Counted from the stretch's first letter, positions 8,419 to 19,533 are shown. The stretch: DNA of 50,090 nucleotides from Alcaligenaceae bacterium (GCA_013416485.1 JACCEO010000013.1:22060-72149); one strand, 5' to 3'. Notes: generated by a model from the sequence alone, not told the origin. Program-made: numbers and translations.

Positions 8419-10071
8419 TTACGCCTTAGCCAGAAGCTCGGCCTGCTTACGCAGTTCAAACTTTTGAATTTTCCCTGTTGAAGTTTTTGGCAATTCGCAA
8501 AAAACCACTGTACGTGGGACTTTAAAACTGGCTAAATGCTTTTTGCAATGCTCAATGACTGAAGTATCGGTGGTTGTGGAACCGTCTTTGAGCTCGACAA
8601 ATGCGCAAGGAGTTTCACCCCAGCGGTCATCGGGGCGGGCTACTACTGCGACAGCTAAAATATCTGGGTGGCGGTATAAGACGTCTTCGACTTCAATCGA
8701 AGAAATATTTTCCCCGCCAGAAATAATGATGTCTTTGCTACGATCCTTGATTTTAATATATCCATCAGGATCCATAACGGCCAAATCCCCGCTATGAAAC
8801 CACCCCCCCGCCAGCGTTTCTTGTGTGGCCTTAGGATTTTTCAGGTAGCCCTTCATGGTGATATTGCCCTGGAACATGATTTCACCCATCGTTTCACCAT
8901 CTGCTGGAACGGGTTGCATGGTTTCAGGGTTCATGACGCTGACGGCTCTATTAAGGTGATAGCTTACACCTTGACGAGCGTTTAATCGGGAACGTTCACC
9001 AATATTCACATTTGCCCATTCAGGATGCGGGGGGCATACCGTAGCAGGACCATAGGTTTCTGTTAGCCCATAAACGTGCAGCAAATTAAAGCCCATACGT
9101 TCCATGCCTTCTATCATGGAAGCCGGTGGTGCTGCGCCTGCAACCATTGCTTTTACACCAGTAGGTAGACCAACTTTCAGTTCATCGGGCGCATTGACAA
9201 GAAAGCTATGCACTATGGGAGCACCACAGTAATGATTAACACCATGTTCGCGTATGGCATCAAAAATGCCTTTGGCATCGATACGGCGCAAACACACGTT
9301 CACCCCTGCCCTAGCCGCTACAGCCCATGGAAAACACCAGCCATTACAGTGGAACATGGGTAATGTCCATAAGTAAACGGCGTGTTGGGGCATGTCCCAT
9401 TCCAAAATATTGGAAATGGCTGCGCTGGTAGCCCCCCTATGGTGATACACCACCCCTTTAGGGTTACCTGTAGTGCCACTGGTGAAATTTAACGAGATGG
9501 CGTCCCACTCATCAGCTGGCAACTGCCAGGCAAAGTCTGGATCACCCGAGGCGACGAAATCTTCATAGTTGGTATCGCCCACAGGTTCATTATTCCCTGT
9601 GAACAAGGGATCAATGACGTCTATTATTTGTATAGGCGTAGTGGTTTTACGTAGCGTTAGAGCTTCGCGCACAATCGGTGCGAACTCTGTGTCGACGATA
9701 ACCATACGGGCTTCACCGTAGTCCAACATGAAAGCGATGGTTTCTGGGTCTAGACGCGTATTCAAGGTATTTAGTACAGCACCGCTCATGGGAATACCAA
9801 AGTGTGCTTCAACCATAGGCGGCGTATTGGGCAGCATAACGGCAACAGTATCGCCCTTGTTTATGCCTTTACTGGTTAGTGCACTGGCCAATTGACGGCA
9901 ACGGCTATAGACCTCAGACCATGTACGACGCAACGCGTCATCGCCACTACCATGCACTATTGCCAAGTGGTTAGGGAACACCTGTGCAGACCGCTCTAGA
10001 AAGAGCAAAGGGGTCATAGGGGTGTAATTGGCTGGGGTTTTGGGTAAATCCTGATCATACATGCTGGACAT
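8419..10071 (-). CDS. AMP-forming acyl-CoA synthetase
   Basis: A 550-residue ANL-superfamily ligase that activates a carboxylic acid with ATP through an acyl-adenylate and transfers it to coenzyme A. The P-loop is TSGTTGNPKG, the A5 motif is YGLTETYGP, the A7 motif is HSGDLAVMD, the hinge region is DRSKDIIISGGENIS, and the A10 lysine sits in TSTGKIQKFELR. Overall shape and the CNGWCFPW region resemble the medium-chain or DmdB-like acyl-CoA ligase group rather than acetyl-CoA synthetase. The substrate is not determined. There are two closely spaced ATG starts (10071 and 10062). The recD gene upstream on the same strand is 53 bases away, so shared transcription is possible. Confidence 0.9.
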   Translation of the reverse strand: MSSMYDQDLPKTPANYTPMTPLLFLERSAQVFPNHLAIVHGSGDDALRRTWSEVYSRCRQLASALTSKGINKGDTVAVMLPNTPPMVEAHFGIPMSGAVLNTLNTRLDPETIAFMLDYGEARMVIVDTEFAPIVREALTLRKTTTPIQIIDVIDPLFTGNNEPVGDTNYEDFVASGDPDFAWQLPADEWDAISLNFTSGTTGNPKGVVYHHRGATSAAISNILEWDMPQHAVYLWTLPMFHCNGWCFPWAVAARAGVNVCLRRIDAKGIFDAIREHGVNHYCGAPIVHSFLVNAPDELKVGLPTGVKAMVAGAAPPASMIEGMERMGFNLLHVYGLTETYGPATVCPPHPEWANVNIGERSRLNARQGVSYHLNRAVSVMNPETMQPVPADGETMGEIMFQGNITMKGYLKNPKATQETLAGGWFHSGDLAVMDPDGYIKIKDRSKDIIISGGENISSIEVEDVLYRHPDILAVAVVARPDDRWGETPCAFVELKDGSTTTDTSVIEHCKKHLASFKVPRTVVFCELPKTSTGKIQKFELRKQAELLAKA

Positions 10072-10124
10072 TACGGTCTCCGAGATTCTTTTCTAACTGT
10101 AATTAAACACACAAGATAATACAA

Positions 10125-12224
10125 CTATATTAGCCCGCCTACCCTAAGCACACGTCGCTGCACCGCCTGGGTAAGTACATTAGCAGGGCCTGGATTGACC
10201 AGAGTAAACCTGGCTTTGGCGCGCGTGATTCCGGTGTATAAAAGTTCGCGGGTCAATATAGGGCTGACGGTTTCGGGCAGTATCAACACCGTATGACTGA
10301 ATTCAGACCCCTGAGACTTGTGCACCGTCAAGGCATACACCGTTTCAACCGCTTGTAACCGGCTAGGCAAGATCCATTTTATGCCACGCGGAGCTTGTGG
10401 ATCAGGGAAAGCCACACGGGGTAACCAGCTACTCCCATTAGGTGCTGGTAACTGCAGTGTGATTCCTATGTCGCCGTTCATCAGACCCAGGCTGTAATCA
10501 TTACGTACCACCAAAACTGGGCGGCCTACATACCAACCATCCAGGGCTGAAATATGCCCTGCCTTATGGAAAATGGCAGCAATGCGTTGATTCAGGCCCT
10601 CTACACCCCAAGTACCGCTACGCACAGCACATAACACTTGAAACTGCGAATGTGCTTCTAAAACAAATTTGGCCCAATCATCAAATGCCTGGTCGTTAGC
10701 CCCTAAATCTGGGTGATGTTGCGTCAATGCGTTTAAGTAATGACTATAACCATAAGATACTGGCCCCTTAGCATCTGTGGGGGAGGCACTATCTCCTGAA
10801 AGCATAAGACGGCTAAACGTAGCGCTGTCTCGGGCAGCTTGGGTCACTAAGCTCAGGTCTGAATAACCACGCTTCCAGATGGAGTCCACTTCAGAAGAGT
10901 CTCCATTGTTAACGGCTTGGGCCAAAGTTCCTATGCCACTATTAGCTGAGAACCGATGGCTATAGCGTAACATCACTACAGCTTGATCCAGAGGTTCGCC
11001 CTGGGCATCTACTAACTCCAAGGGTAGTTGCTGACCACTGGCTTGTTGCAACCAATTGACTGTCTCTTGGGTGTAATGACCACCCAAAGCCCGGTAACAC
11101 AACTGGCCCAATACAGCCCCTGCTTCTACCGATGCCAATTGGTCTTTATCGCCCAATAAGATGACTTTGGCTTCAGGAGGTAAGGCCGCTAATACGGCAG
11201 CCATCATTTCCAAATCCACCATAGACGCTTCGTCTATAACCAGTACATCCAGAGCTAAAGGGTTGTTGGCATGATGACGAAAATGTCGTGAGTCAGGCCT
11301 ACTGCCCAACAATCTATGCAAGGTTGTAACTTTATCAGGTATGTTTTGCTTGATTTGTTCCTCAGGTACACCTATAGCTTGTGCTAACGCATTTAGGGGC
11401 AAACGTTCTATTGCTGCTGCTATAGATGCACTTAATCGTGCAGCAGCCTTTCCTGTAGGGGCAGCCAAGCGTATACGTATGACCCCATTGGTTTTAACAT
11501 CAGTAGCACCCAGCGCCAAAGCCTGCAATAACGCTAATAAAGTGACAACAGTGGTGGTTTTACCAGTGCCCGGACCACCCGTAATAACGCTGAAGGCGCT
11601 ACGTGCTGCTAAGGCACATGCTAGCTTTTGCCAATCAGGAATAACAGCAGCAGGTGCCGTAAACAAGACATCTAATAGCGTGCACAACTGCGCAACAGAC
11701 CAGGGGTCTTGTTGTTTTGTGGTCAGCCTTACCCTGTCATTTATCGCACTGCGGACATCTTGTTCGTAACGCCAATAGCGCCGTAAATACAGACGTGACC
11801 CCTTGCAGACCAAAGGCGTATTTCCGGTACCGTCACTGACTAGTACTGGATGTTGCAGTGCTAGCTGCCAATTGGAAATATCGACATCTGCCAACACTTC
11901 GGTAGGTAAAAGCAAGCTTTGGTCATTATTGTTATCGTGCCGCCCTTCTGGTGGCAAAGACAAGGCAAAGATCGGATCATTTAAGGTTGCTGCCAAGTCC
12001 AAACAGGCATGGCCACGACCTAACTGATGGCTGGCCAGTGCCGCCGCGAGTATTAATAATGGGTGGGCATCTGGAACTTCAGTCCACAAAAATCGTGCAA
12101 ATGCGGCATCCAGTTCGCGCAGCCAGGCATGCTCTACCCAGCCGTCCAGTAAAGCCTGCATGTCTGCATTGCTGGACATATGCAAATTGAGTACATGACT
12201 AGGGGCTAGGGTTGGGGTATTCAT
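10125..12224 (-). CDS. recD: exodeoxyribonuclease V alpha subunit RecD
   Basis: The 5'-3' helicase subunit of RecBCD, 699 residues. It unwinds double-strand ends together with RecB and controls nuclease activity before Chi recognition. Walker A is GGPGTGKTTT at 216-225, Walker B is VLVIDEASMVD, the Q/DxQLASVEAG segment (LLGDKDQLASVEAG) is present, and late motifs are LTVHKSQGSEF and LLYTGITRAK. An N-terminal RecC-binding region precedes the motor. The length is somewhat above the 608 residues of E. coli RecD, with insertions around 375-480 (YRALGG to LNALTQ). ATG at 12224 overlaps the recB stop by four bases (ATGA), so translation is coupled. It is the last gene of recC-recB-recD. Confidence 0.95.
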   Translation of the reverse strand: MNTPTLAPSHVLNLHMSSNADMQALLDGWVEHAWLRELDAAFARFLWTEVPDAHPLLILAAALASHQLGRGHACLDLAATLNDPIFALSLPPEGRHDNNNDQSLLLPTEVLADVDISNWQLALQHPVLVSDGTGNTPLVCKGSRLYLRRYWRYEQDVRSAINDRVRLTTKQQDPWSVAQLCTLLDVLFTAPAAVIPDWQKLACALAARSAFSVITGGPGTGKTTTVVTLLALLQALALGATDVKTNGVIRIRLAAPTGKAAARLSASIAAAIERLPLNALAQAIGVPEEQIKQNIPDKVTTLHRLLGSRPDSRHFRHHANNPLALDVLVIDEASMVDLEMMAAVLAALPPEAKVILLGDKDQLASVEAGAVLGQLCYRALGGHYTQETVNWLQQASGQQLPLELVDAQGEPLDQAVVMLRYSHRFSANSGIGTLAQAVNNGDSSEVDSIWKRGYSDLSLVTQAARDSATFSRLMLSGDSASPTDAKGPVSYGYSHYLNALTQHHPDLGANDQAFDDWAKFVLEAHSQFQVLCAVRSGTWGVEGLNQRIAAIFHKAGHISALDGWYVGRPVLVVRNDYSLGLMNGDIGITLQLPAPNGSSWLPRVAFPDPQAPRGIKWILPSRLQAVETVYALTVHKSQGSEFSHTVLILPETVSPILTRELLYTGITRAKARFTLVNPGPANVLTQAVQRRVLRVGGLI

Positions 12225-15200
12225 GCCAACTCCGTATCGTGTGCACTGGAAAACAAATGATCCAAAGCGATGATCAATTCTCGTGGTGGCCGTTCGGTAT
12301 GTAGACCCTGAGAAGGTGCTTGCAAACCACGCAAGAAAAAATACACAGCGCCACCGATATGTAGGTCATAGTCATAATCGGGCAATCGTGATTTCAACAA
12401 ACGATGCAAAGCTAGCAAATACAGCACATATTGCAAATCGTAGCGGTGTTGTAGCACGGCATTTTGCATAGCATCATGGGTATATGAGGCATCGTTTTCA
12501 CCCAAAAAATTGGACTTGTAATCGGCAACGTAATAACGACCTTCGTGTAAAAACACCAAGTCTATGAAGCCTTTTAACATGCCATTTAATAGACCTGGTT
12601 GCAACGCTGCGCGCTCTTGACCGGGCAGACTGTATTGACCAATTAGTTGATCCAGCTGCTGGATTTGCACTGTATCTGCCGATAGCCAAAACTCCATTTC
12701 TATGCTGCAAGCATCCAAATTGGCCAATGACACTGTGGTGTCTGTCATGCCATGATCACTTCCCAGCCGGAACCGAGTTGTAGCAAAGTCCTGTAGCCAT
12801 AAGGTCAAGGGGTCTATCCAGGCTTCCCAGCCCCTAAGTTGGCAACGGCGTGCAATAACATCTCGAACCTGATCTGGCTGGTTAGCAAGTTGCTCAAAAC
12901 CAAGTGTAGCCGCCCACTCCAAGACATCATGCAGAAAACTACCTGGCCCAGGTCCTTTGGGAAAGTTATGCAGCAAACCAAAGGACAATACGGCACTACC
13001 TAACGCATCACTGGGTTCTGGCCAAACTTGCATAGGTAACATAGCTGCAGCTATGGCCTCGTCGAAGAGTTCTTGGTCTGGGGTCGCTGGTGACGGGTCT
13101 TCCCCCGATATCGATGCCATTTGTCGCGCTGCCAACGATGAGTAGCTGGCTATCCACCACTGTTCGCGCACCGATCGTTCAGGTTGTCGCGCCGCCCCCT
13201 GAGTCTCAAGGGACACGGGTTCTTGCAATGCAATTGAATGTTGATCAGGCAATGGTGCCATTGCAATCGATTCGGTATCAGTGCCTAGACTGTTTAGAGC
13301 GTGCTTCAAGCTATCTGGGGTCACAGGTGACGTAAGACCCAGCAAAGATCCCATCGAACTATTATTCTGGTCAGGCAAAGGGGCTGTACCTAACCAGGTT
13401 GCATAACGTGCACGGGTTAGGCCCACATACAACTTACGCAGGTCCTCGCCTAGCCGTTCTTGATCTGCTTTTTGTAGTATTTCCTGTGTGGATGACAGGG
13501 CCAATTGCAAGCTACCCTGATCGTCATGGTATTTCAAAGGAATGTCATCGGCTTTGACTTGACGAAAATTCCAGGCAAAAGGTAGGAAAACCAAGGGATA
13601 TTCTAAACCTTTGGATTTATGCACCGTGACCACCTTAATCAAATCAGCATCGCTTTCCAGCCGTATTTGCAAGGCATCGTTACCACGTGTGCCTGTCAGC
13701 GTTTGTTGCTGCTCCAGGAAGTAACGTATTAAGGCGTGTTCACCTTCTAATAAGCCACTGGCATGTTGCAACCATTCGGCCAAGTGCAAAATGTCAGTTA
13801 ATACGCGCTCGCCGTTAGTACTTCCACTGTTGCACAAGTTACCCAGCAAACGCGCAGGAACATGAAAATCATGTAATAACCGACGCAGCATAGGCAGTAC
13901 ACCTTGCTTGCGCCAACACTCTCGGTAGGCGCGAAACTGCAGTACCCGTTCTTCCCATAGGATTTCATCACTATTCAGACTGTCTAGGTCCGCCCAATCC
14001 AGTCCTAAGGTAGGCGTAGCCAAGGCAGCGCGCAATTGCCTGCCGTCATCAGGATCAGCACAAGCCGTTAGCCAGTAATACATTTCAGAGGCTAATGCAC
14101 TTTGCAATACCGAGTCCTGGTCTGACAAATACACACTGCCTACGCCTAACGTCGTTAACGCACTGCGTACAGCTTGGGCTTCGGTACGGTTATTTACCAA
14201 CACAGCAATATCAGCAGGCCGTAATGCCTTTAAACCACAGGCTTCCTGAAAGCCTGCGTGACCAGTATGTGACAGATTGAGCAAACGGGTAATTTCGCTG
14301 GCACACGCTGTAGCCATCTGAGCCTGAGCCTGTGCTTTCGTTAAGGTAGTTTGATTGGATTCAGCTTGCCATAGCGTTAGGGCAGTCTGCGGCTTGCCAT
14401 CCACAATAAACACCTGCTCCCGACCTTGTGCTTGAGCACTAACAAACGGCAAGGGATTGCTGTCGTGATCCCGAAACAAGAAAGCGCCTGGTCCTGCTTC
14501 TCGTTGTTCAGCAAACTCGAAACAACGGTTCACCGCTGCCACCATGGAAGCAGTAGATCGAAAGTTTTTCTTCAAGGTATATAAGCGGCCTGCACTGGCT
14601 TGCCTAGCCTGAAGATAGGTGTAGATATCCGCCCCACGAAACGCATAAATCGCCTGTTTGGGATCACCAATCAAGATTACACCTGTATCGTTGGCATTGT
14701 CAGCAACGCGATAAATACTATCAAAAATACGGTATTGAACAGGATCTGTATCTTGAAATTCATCGATCAAAACAACCGGGAATTGCTCGCGTATGGTAGC
14801 CGCCAAGCGTATGCCATTTTCCCCTTGTAAGGCATGATCCAAGCCCGTTAGTAGGTCGTTAAAACCCATAGTGGCATGACGCGCTTGTTCCGTGGCAAAG
14901 CGTTGCGCCATCCAACGGGCTGCATGGCGTAAGACATCGTTACGGCCACATGGCAGGTTTTGCAGCGCTAGCCGTAGTTCAGGAATAGCCCGTATGGCTT
15001 CATGGTCCGGCGGATCACCCTGCTTCCAGGCCTCGCTTAAGCCATCTGGTCCTAATCGATTCCAGGCACTGTCACTTAATTGAGGTTGATAAAAGTCAGT
15101 ATTTTCTGCCCATTCTCGCAATGCTGCCAACCAAGGGAGATAGTAGCGAGGCTGAATCTTACGACCGTCTACACATTTATTGGTAACGGCCTTATCCAGC

Positions 15201-15982
15201 AGGTCGGTGAGCTCTTGAACCCACACTAACCACGGTTCTTTAAGCTGTTGCAATAAGGCAAGGCGGTTGGCTTGTATCTGGTTTAGTTGTTGACTAGGAG
15301 GTTCTGCAAGATCCAGTAGATCCGCATGAGATATCAGGTTTTGGACAGTTTGTTGTAGGTCTGTTGGACCAGCCCACCAAGTACGTAATTCGGCCGCTAA
15401 GGTAGCGTCCAAGGTCACAATAAAGGTACGCCAGTAATCACGTGCGACTTCAGCCTGTAATTCGCTAGGGTCTGTTTCCAGCGTTAAGCTAAATAAACTA
15501 TTGCTATCAAATGCATGCTCGCGCAGCATACGATTGCACCAGCCATGTATCGTGGATACTGCCGCTTCATCCATCCATTCTGCCGCTAGTTGCAGTTTTC
15601 GTGCGCACATAGGCCAGGTATCAACGGGGTAACTGTCTCGTAGTTCTTGCAAAAAAGGCTCAGACGATACCTGATCCATATCGCTGGGTAAGGCCATGAA
15701 AAAACTGGCAGCTTCAGACAATCGAGAACGTATCCGATCACGCAACTCTTGGGTTGCCGCTTCGGTAAAAGTAACCACCAAAATTTCTGGTGGAGTCAAT
15801 GCTCGTGCATATGCTAAGTCATCACCATGTCCCAGCACCAAGCGTACGTACAAGGCAGCAATGGTCCACGTTTTCCCTGTCCCGGCACTCGCTTCTATCA
15901 GGCGACTACCATGTAGTGGAAAACATATGGGATCTAGCGTCAAAGGTTCTGGGCTGATCAGCCGGCTATTCATTAGGCTCAT
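12221..15982 (-). CDS. recB: exodeoxyribonuclease V beta subunit RecB
   Basis: A 1253-residue helicase-nuclease, the 3'-5' motor and only nuclease of RecBCD, which loads RecA after Chi. Walker A is ASAGTGKTWT at 31-40. LIDEFQDTDPVQY is the DExx box, FRGADIYTYL and LKKNFRS follow, and VHKSKGLEYPLVFLPF is motif V. The C-terminal nuclease domain keeps the metal and catalytic residues: His in GSFLHDVLE, Asp in GFIDLVF, and Asp1154/Lys1156 in ADYKSN, then YDLQYVLYLLALHRLL. The enzyme therefore looks fully active. It overlaps recC by four bases at its start and recD by four bases at its end. Confidence 0.95.
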   Translation of the reverse strand: MSLMNSRLISPEPLTLDPICFPLHGSRLIEASAGTGKTWTIAALYVRLVLGHGDDLAYARALTPPEILVVTFTEAATQELRDRIRSRLSEAASFFMALPSDMDQVSSEPFLQELRDSYPVDTWPMCARKLQLAAEWMDEAAVSTIHGWCNRMLREHAFDSNSLFSLTLETDPSELQAEVARDYWRTFIVTLDATLAAELRTWWAGPTDLQQTVQNLISHADLLDLAEPPSQQLNQIQANRLALLQQLKEPWLVWVQELTDLLDKAVTNKCVDGRKIQPRYYLPWLAALREWAENTDFYQPQLSDSAWNRLGPDGLSEAWKQGDPPDHEAIRAIPELRLALQNLPCGRNDVLRHAARWMAQRFATEQARHATMGFNDLLTGLDHALQGENGIRLAATIREQFPVVLIDEFQDTDPVQYRIFDSIYRVADNANDTGVILIGDPKQAIYAFRGADIYTYLQARQASAGRLYTLKKNFRSTASMVAAVNRCFEFAEQREAGPGAFLFRDHDSNPLPFVSAQAQGREQVFIVDGKPQTALTLWQAESNQTTLTKAQAQAQMATACASEITRLLNLSHTGHAGFQEACGLKALRPADIAVLVNNRTEAQAVRSALTTLGVGSVYLSDQDSVLQSALASEMYYWLTACADPDDGRQLRAALATPTLGLDWADLDSLNSDEILWEERVLQFRAYRECWRKQGVLPMLRRLLHDFHVPARLLGNLCNSGSTNGERVLTDILHLAEWLQHASGLLEGEHALIRYFLEQQQTLTGTRGNDALQIRLESDADLIKVVTVHKSKGLEYPLVFLPFAWNFRQVKADDIPLKYHDDQGSLQLALSSTQEILQKADQERLGEDLRKLYVGLTRARYATWLGTAPLPDQNNSSMGSLLGLTSPVTPDSLKHALNSLGTDTESIAMAPLPDQHSIALQEPVSLETQGAARQPERSVREQWWIASYSSLAARQMASISGEDPSPATPDQELFDEAIAAAMLPMQVWPEPSDALGSAVLSFGLLHNFPKGPGPGSFLHDVLEWAATLGFEQLANQPDQVRDVIARRCQLRGWEAWIDPLTLWLQDFATTRFRLGSDHGMTDTTVSLANLDACSIEMEFWLSADTVQIQQLDQLIGQYSLPGQERAALQPGLLNGMLKGFIDLVFLHEGRYYVADYKSNFLGENDASYTHDAMQNAVLQHRYDLQYVLYLLALHRLLKSRLPDYDYDLHIGGAVYFFLRGLQAPSQGLHTERPPRELIIALDHLFSSAHDTELA

Positions 15983-18900
15983 GACTGCCCTTTAGTCGAT
16001 TTAGGTTCCCCAGTGTCACCCTTAGCATATGTGGCCTGATGCAAAGGCCCTAACAGGTGTGTCGCCAGATCGGTAAATTCCCCACTAGAAATTAAGGTAG
16101 AAAAATCTGGGTAACAATGCATTAAGTAAGGGCTACGCTCGACCTCTCCCTGCTGCAGGTAACCACCCTCGTAAACAGCCTGTGCACTACCTAAGGCGTC
16201 TTTACCACCACGCAACCAGGTAAAACCGGTTCTAACAGCTAAAGGTAGCGGTCTTTTCATACCCTCGTACCAAGCCTGCAATAAGGTAGTAAAAATATCT
16301 TGGGCAGTCCCAGAGTCGATAGGACTTAGCTCGACCATGCCGGCTTTACTGATGACCAAAGTGGTCAACGCTTGGCCATCGAGTTGTGCCGCGACATGCG
16401 TAACCCAATGGGTAATTAGACGGTCAGAACGGTAATGCCGGCCTTCAGTCAGGTTGCTGGTTTCCAAACATACTAAGGCCCTATTGCCTTGAGCATCCAT
16501 ACGTAAGTTAGTAATCCAATCTGACACCGTTATCGGTGTGCCATCAGCCGTTTTATAGGTGTAATGAAGCTGCTGACCGATAGTATCTGCTAAAGGCCAA
16601 CGCCGTAATGCGACTTGATAGTCTTGAAATAGTTCATCCATTAAGGCGGTAATGTCAGCTGCCATTAAGTCAGCAAAACTGCCGTCAGCCAGCTCACCAC
16701 GCCCACGAATGACCGCTAAACAAGCATCACGCGCTTGTGCTGGGTCTTGACCCTTGGCAATCGCTGCCGCTTGAGCTTGTATCAGTTCGTTTTGTAAACG
16801 CCATTTCTCCAAACCATCCAGACCAAAAGGCTCGTGATCATCGGCCACATCCTGTGCAGATTGAAACACCACATGCAGCCGTTGAGCAAAAAAGGCTTGG
16901 GCCGGTTGTTTTAAAAAACCACTTAACTCACGCAAGGACATATCTTCCTGGCACTGCATTGCAGGCAAAGGCACTGCAGTGCTAGCGTTAACAACGGCAT
17001 TCACATTTTCAACCGCAGAAGCACGCCACTCAGAGGCATAAGTAAACAGGCTTGATGCCGATGGATTAGCGGGAAAATACTTAAGACTGAAGGGTTGCAA
17101 GGGGTGATCTATCGTAATGGCGTCCAGCAAACTAAGTGATGCGGTGAACGAGTTAGCAGCTAAGGTCCAGCCCCGCGCTAAATGATCACGTAGTTGTCCA
17201 AGCAATACTGAAGGTGCCCGTGGTGTGTTATCGGTAATGCTGCGCCCTACCCACGATATATGCAAACGTTCACGAGCGGATAACAAGGCTTCCAGGAACA
17301 AATAGCGATCATCTTCTCGCCGCGAACGATCTCCAGGACGGTAGTCACCACTCATTAGGTCAAAGTCTACAGGTACACGTGTACGCGGATAATCACCATC
17401 ATTCATACCTAATAAGCACACTTGCTTAAAAGGTATGGCTCGCATAGGCATTAGAGTAGCGAAGGTAACCGAGCCAGCAAAAAAGCGCTGTGATAAATGA
17501 CTGTCTTCCAGCTGTGCCAAACAATGCTCACGCACCACAGACAAAGGTAGCTCTTCAGTCAGTTCCGCTTCAAGCGCTGCGTTTAGCCAATCTTCCAGAC
17601 TGTCACGTAATTGCTGCAAGGTATAAGCAGTGTCCTTATCGTCATCAACAAAGAAATCGGTTAATAGTTTTTCCAGACGCTCGCACCAAATAGGCACTGT
17701 CGCGGACTGACGTAAACTACGCCAGGTATCGTCTAGGCACTCAAAAAATCGCAATAACGGCCCTAATAACGCAGCATCCAGACCACCAATTTCATCGTAA
17801 GGTTGTATAGATTCCCAAGCAAGGTCGCTAGCACCGGTGGCATAACCCAATAACATGCGACGCAAACCGAATAACCAGGTATTTTGGGCCGCATCTAAGG
17901 AGTCATTGGGCAAGCCCAAACTGGAGCGTTGTTCGGCATGCAGTCCCCAGCGTATATTGGCGCCTTGTATCCACCGCTGCAGCAAAGGCATATCGGTATC
18001 AGCAATACCAAACCGCTGGCGTACGGCAGGTACATCCAGCAAATCTAGTACATTGCTGACGGTAAAACGTGATTGCGTCATACCCAACAGCTGCTCTAGG
18101 GCGGACACCAAAGGATTGACATGTCGTTGACTTTGGTCGGCTACGCTGTACGGTATGTAACGAGGATCGTTAATATCGTGCAGACCAAATACCGCTTGAA
18201 TATGCGCGCTATAACTATCAATTTCTGGGACCATAACAATAATGTCGCGCGGCCTTAGGCTAGCGTCAGCATTCAATGCAGCCAGTAATTGATCATGCAA
18301 AATTTCAATTTCACGCTGTGGGCTATGCGCGCTATGAAAACGTATTGACGTGTCGTTTTGCACATTGATAGCAGGCCACAGCTGACGAGTTTCTTGCGCT
18401 GGACGCAAATCCAGTATGTCATCTTGTAGTTGTTGCAATAGCGTGGTCTGCCCAGGGCTGGCAAACAGATCGATACGCTGTTGTATAGCACTAAACTGAG
18501 GGGAATACGCTGCACGAGAGGCATCGCTGTCGTGTTCGTCCAGTAAACCAATAAAGTCACGACCTTGTTTACCCCAAGCCGCTAACAATGGATGGGCGTG
18601 AGAAGCCACTTGGTCTTCAGATAACTGTTGGGGAGCACCAGCACGCCGTTGCTGACGAGACTGGGCACTACGCAGCAAGTCTTTATCAGGAACGATATCA
18701 GCCCAATAATGCTGGCAAGGGTTGTGTACACACATTAAGACCTGAGTCCAACGCGATAAGGCAGCCAATACTTCCAGTGACTGCCTAGGCATGGCCGAAA
18801 TTCCAAACACTATCAGACGGCGAGGTAAACCTGCCGGTCTGGAGGAGTCGGTCCAGTTGGTCACTTTATGCATAAAGTTGGCATGTACCGCAGCTCGTCC

Positions 18901-19533
18901 GCTATCAATTGCCAGTGGCAGTACTGCTTCTACGTCAACCAATAAAACACGCCACAATGCAGCCTGCCAACGTTGTTGTTCTGGCAAAGGTTTACGTCCG
19001 CCACGAGCGTCTATGATGATGTCGTCGCCGTTTGCCCAGGCCTCTAGCCAGTCTGCCCTATACACTTGATACTGATCAAATAGGTCAGCGAGTCGGCCTG
19101 CCAGTTGAAAGCGTTTTCTCCTATCAGGGTCATCTTGCAAAAACCTGGCTAGTGGCGCATAAACACTTTGACTACTAATTTGCGGCAGTAAACGCATTAA
19201 GCGCCAAACTAGCAAGGGCTTATCGTATGGTGATTGTTCTGGTACAGCACTAGCGCCTAGCACTGCCCTGTAAGCCCGCCACAAAAACCGCGATGGTAAG
19301 GAAAATTCCAGAGCTGCTGCGATGCCTAACCCTGCACCATCAGGACTAGCAGGATCGGCAGCCAAAGCTAACTTTAACCACTGCGCAATACCATTGCTTT
19401 GTACCAGCACCACATCATTTTCCAGCGGTGCCAACGGATAACGTTGCATCCATATCACAGCCAAGTCACGCAAAGCTTCTGGCAAGTTGCCATGAGCCAA
19501 CATCAATCCGGGGGTAATCGTCGCAATGGTCAT
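15979..19533 (-). CDS. recC: exodeoxyribonuclease V gamma subunit RecC
   Basis: A 1184-residue subunit that holds the RecBCD complex together, splits the DNA strands and scans the 3' strand for Chi with an inactivated helicase fold. It starts with the typical LMLAHGNLPEALRDLAV and VLVQSNGIAQWLKLALA. MVPEIDSYSAHIQAVFG and VTFATLMPMRAIPFKQVCLLGMNDGDYPR-type segments identify the family; the latter lies near residue 700. No intact Walker A is seen, as expected. It is the first gene of the recCBD operon, and its stop overlaps the recB ATG. The region upstream (19,534-19,603) separates it from the end of nirK on the same strand. The Chi sequence for this species cannot be read from the protein. 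Confidence 0.93.
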   Translation of the reverse strand: MTIATITPGLMLAHGNLPEALRDLAVIWMQRYPLAPLENDVVLVQSNGIAQWLKLALAADPASPDGAGLGIAAALEFSLPSRFLWRAYRAVLGASAVPEQSPYDKPLLVWRLMRLLPQISSQSVYAPLARFLQDDPDRRKRFQLAGRLADLFDQYQVYRADWLEAWANGDDIIIDARGGRKPLPEQQRWQAALWRVLLVDVEAVLPLAIDSGRAAVHANFMHKVTNWTDSSRPAGLPRRLIVFGISAMPRQSLEVLAALSRWTQVLMCVHNPCQHYWADIVPDKDLLRSAQSRQQRRAGAPQQLSEDQVASHAHPLLAAWGKQGRDFIGLLDEHDSDASRAAYSPQFSAIQQRIDLFASPGQTTLLQQLQDDILDLRPAQETRQLWPAINVQNDTSIRFHSAHSPQREIEILHDQLLAALNADASLRPRDIIVMVPEIDSYSAHIQAVFGLHDINDPRYIPYSVADQSQRHVNPLVSALEQLLGMTQSRFTVSNVLDLLDVPAVRQRFGIADTDMPLLQRWIQGANIRWGLHAEQRSSLGLPNDSLDAAQNTWLFGLRRMLLGYATGASDLAWESIQPYDEIGGLDAALLGPLLRFFECLDDTWRSLRQSATVPIWCERLEKLLTDFFVDDDKDTAYTLQQLRDSLEDWLNAALEAELTEELPLSVVREHCLAQLEDSHLSQRFFAGSVTFATLMPMRAIPFKQVCLLGMNDGDYPRTRVPVDFDLMSGDYRPGDRSRREDDRYLFLEALLSARERLHISWVGRSITDNTPRAPSVLLGQLRDHLARGWTLAANSFTASLSLLDAITIDHPLQPFSLKYFPANPSASSLFTYASEWRASAVENVNAVVNASTAVPLPAMQCQEDMSLRELSGFLKQPAQAFFAQRLHVVFQSAQDVADDHEPFGLDGLEKWRLQNELIQAQAAAIAKGQDPAQARDACLAVIRGRGELADGSFADLMAADITALMDELFQDYQVALRRWPLADTIGQQLHYTYKTADGTPITVSDWITNLRMDAQGNRALVCLETSNLTEGRHYRSDRLITHWVTHVAAQLDGQALTTLVISKAGMVELSPIDSGTAQDIFTTLLQAWYEGMKRPLPLAVRTGFTWLRGGKDALGSAQAVYEGGYLQQGEVERSPYLMHCYPDFSTLISSGEFTDLATHLLGPLHQATYAKGDTGEPKSTKGQS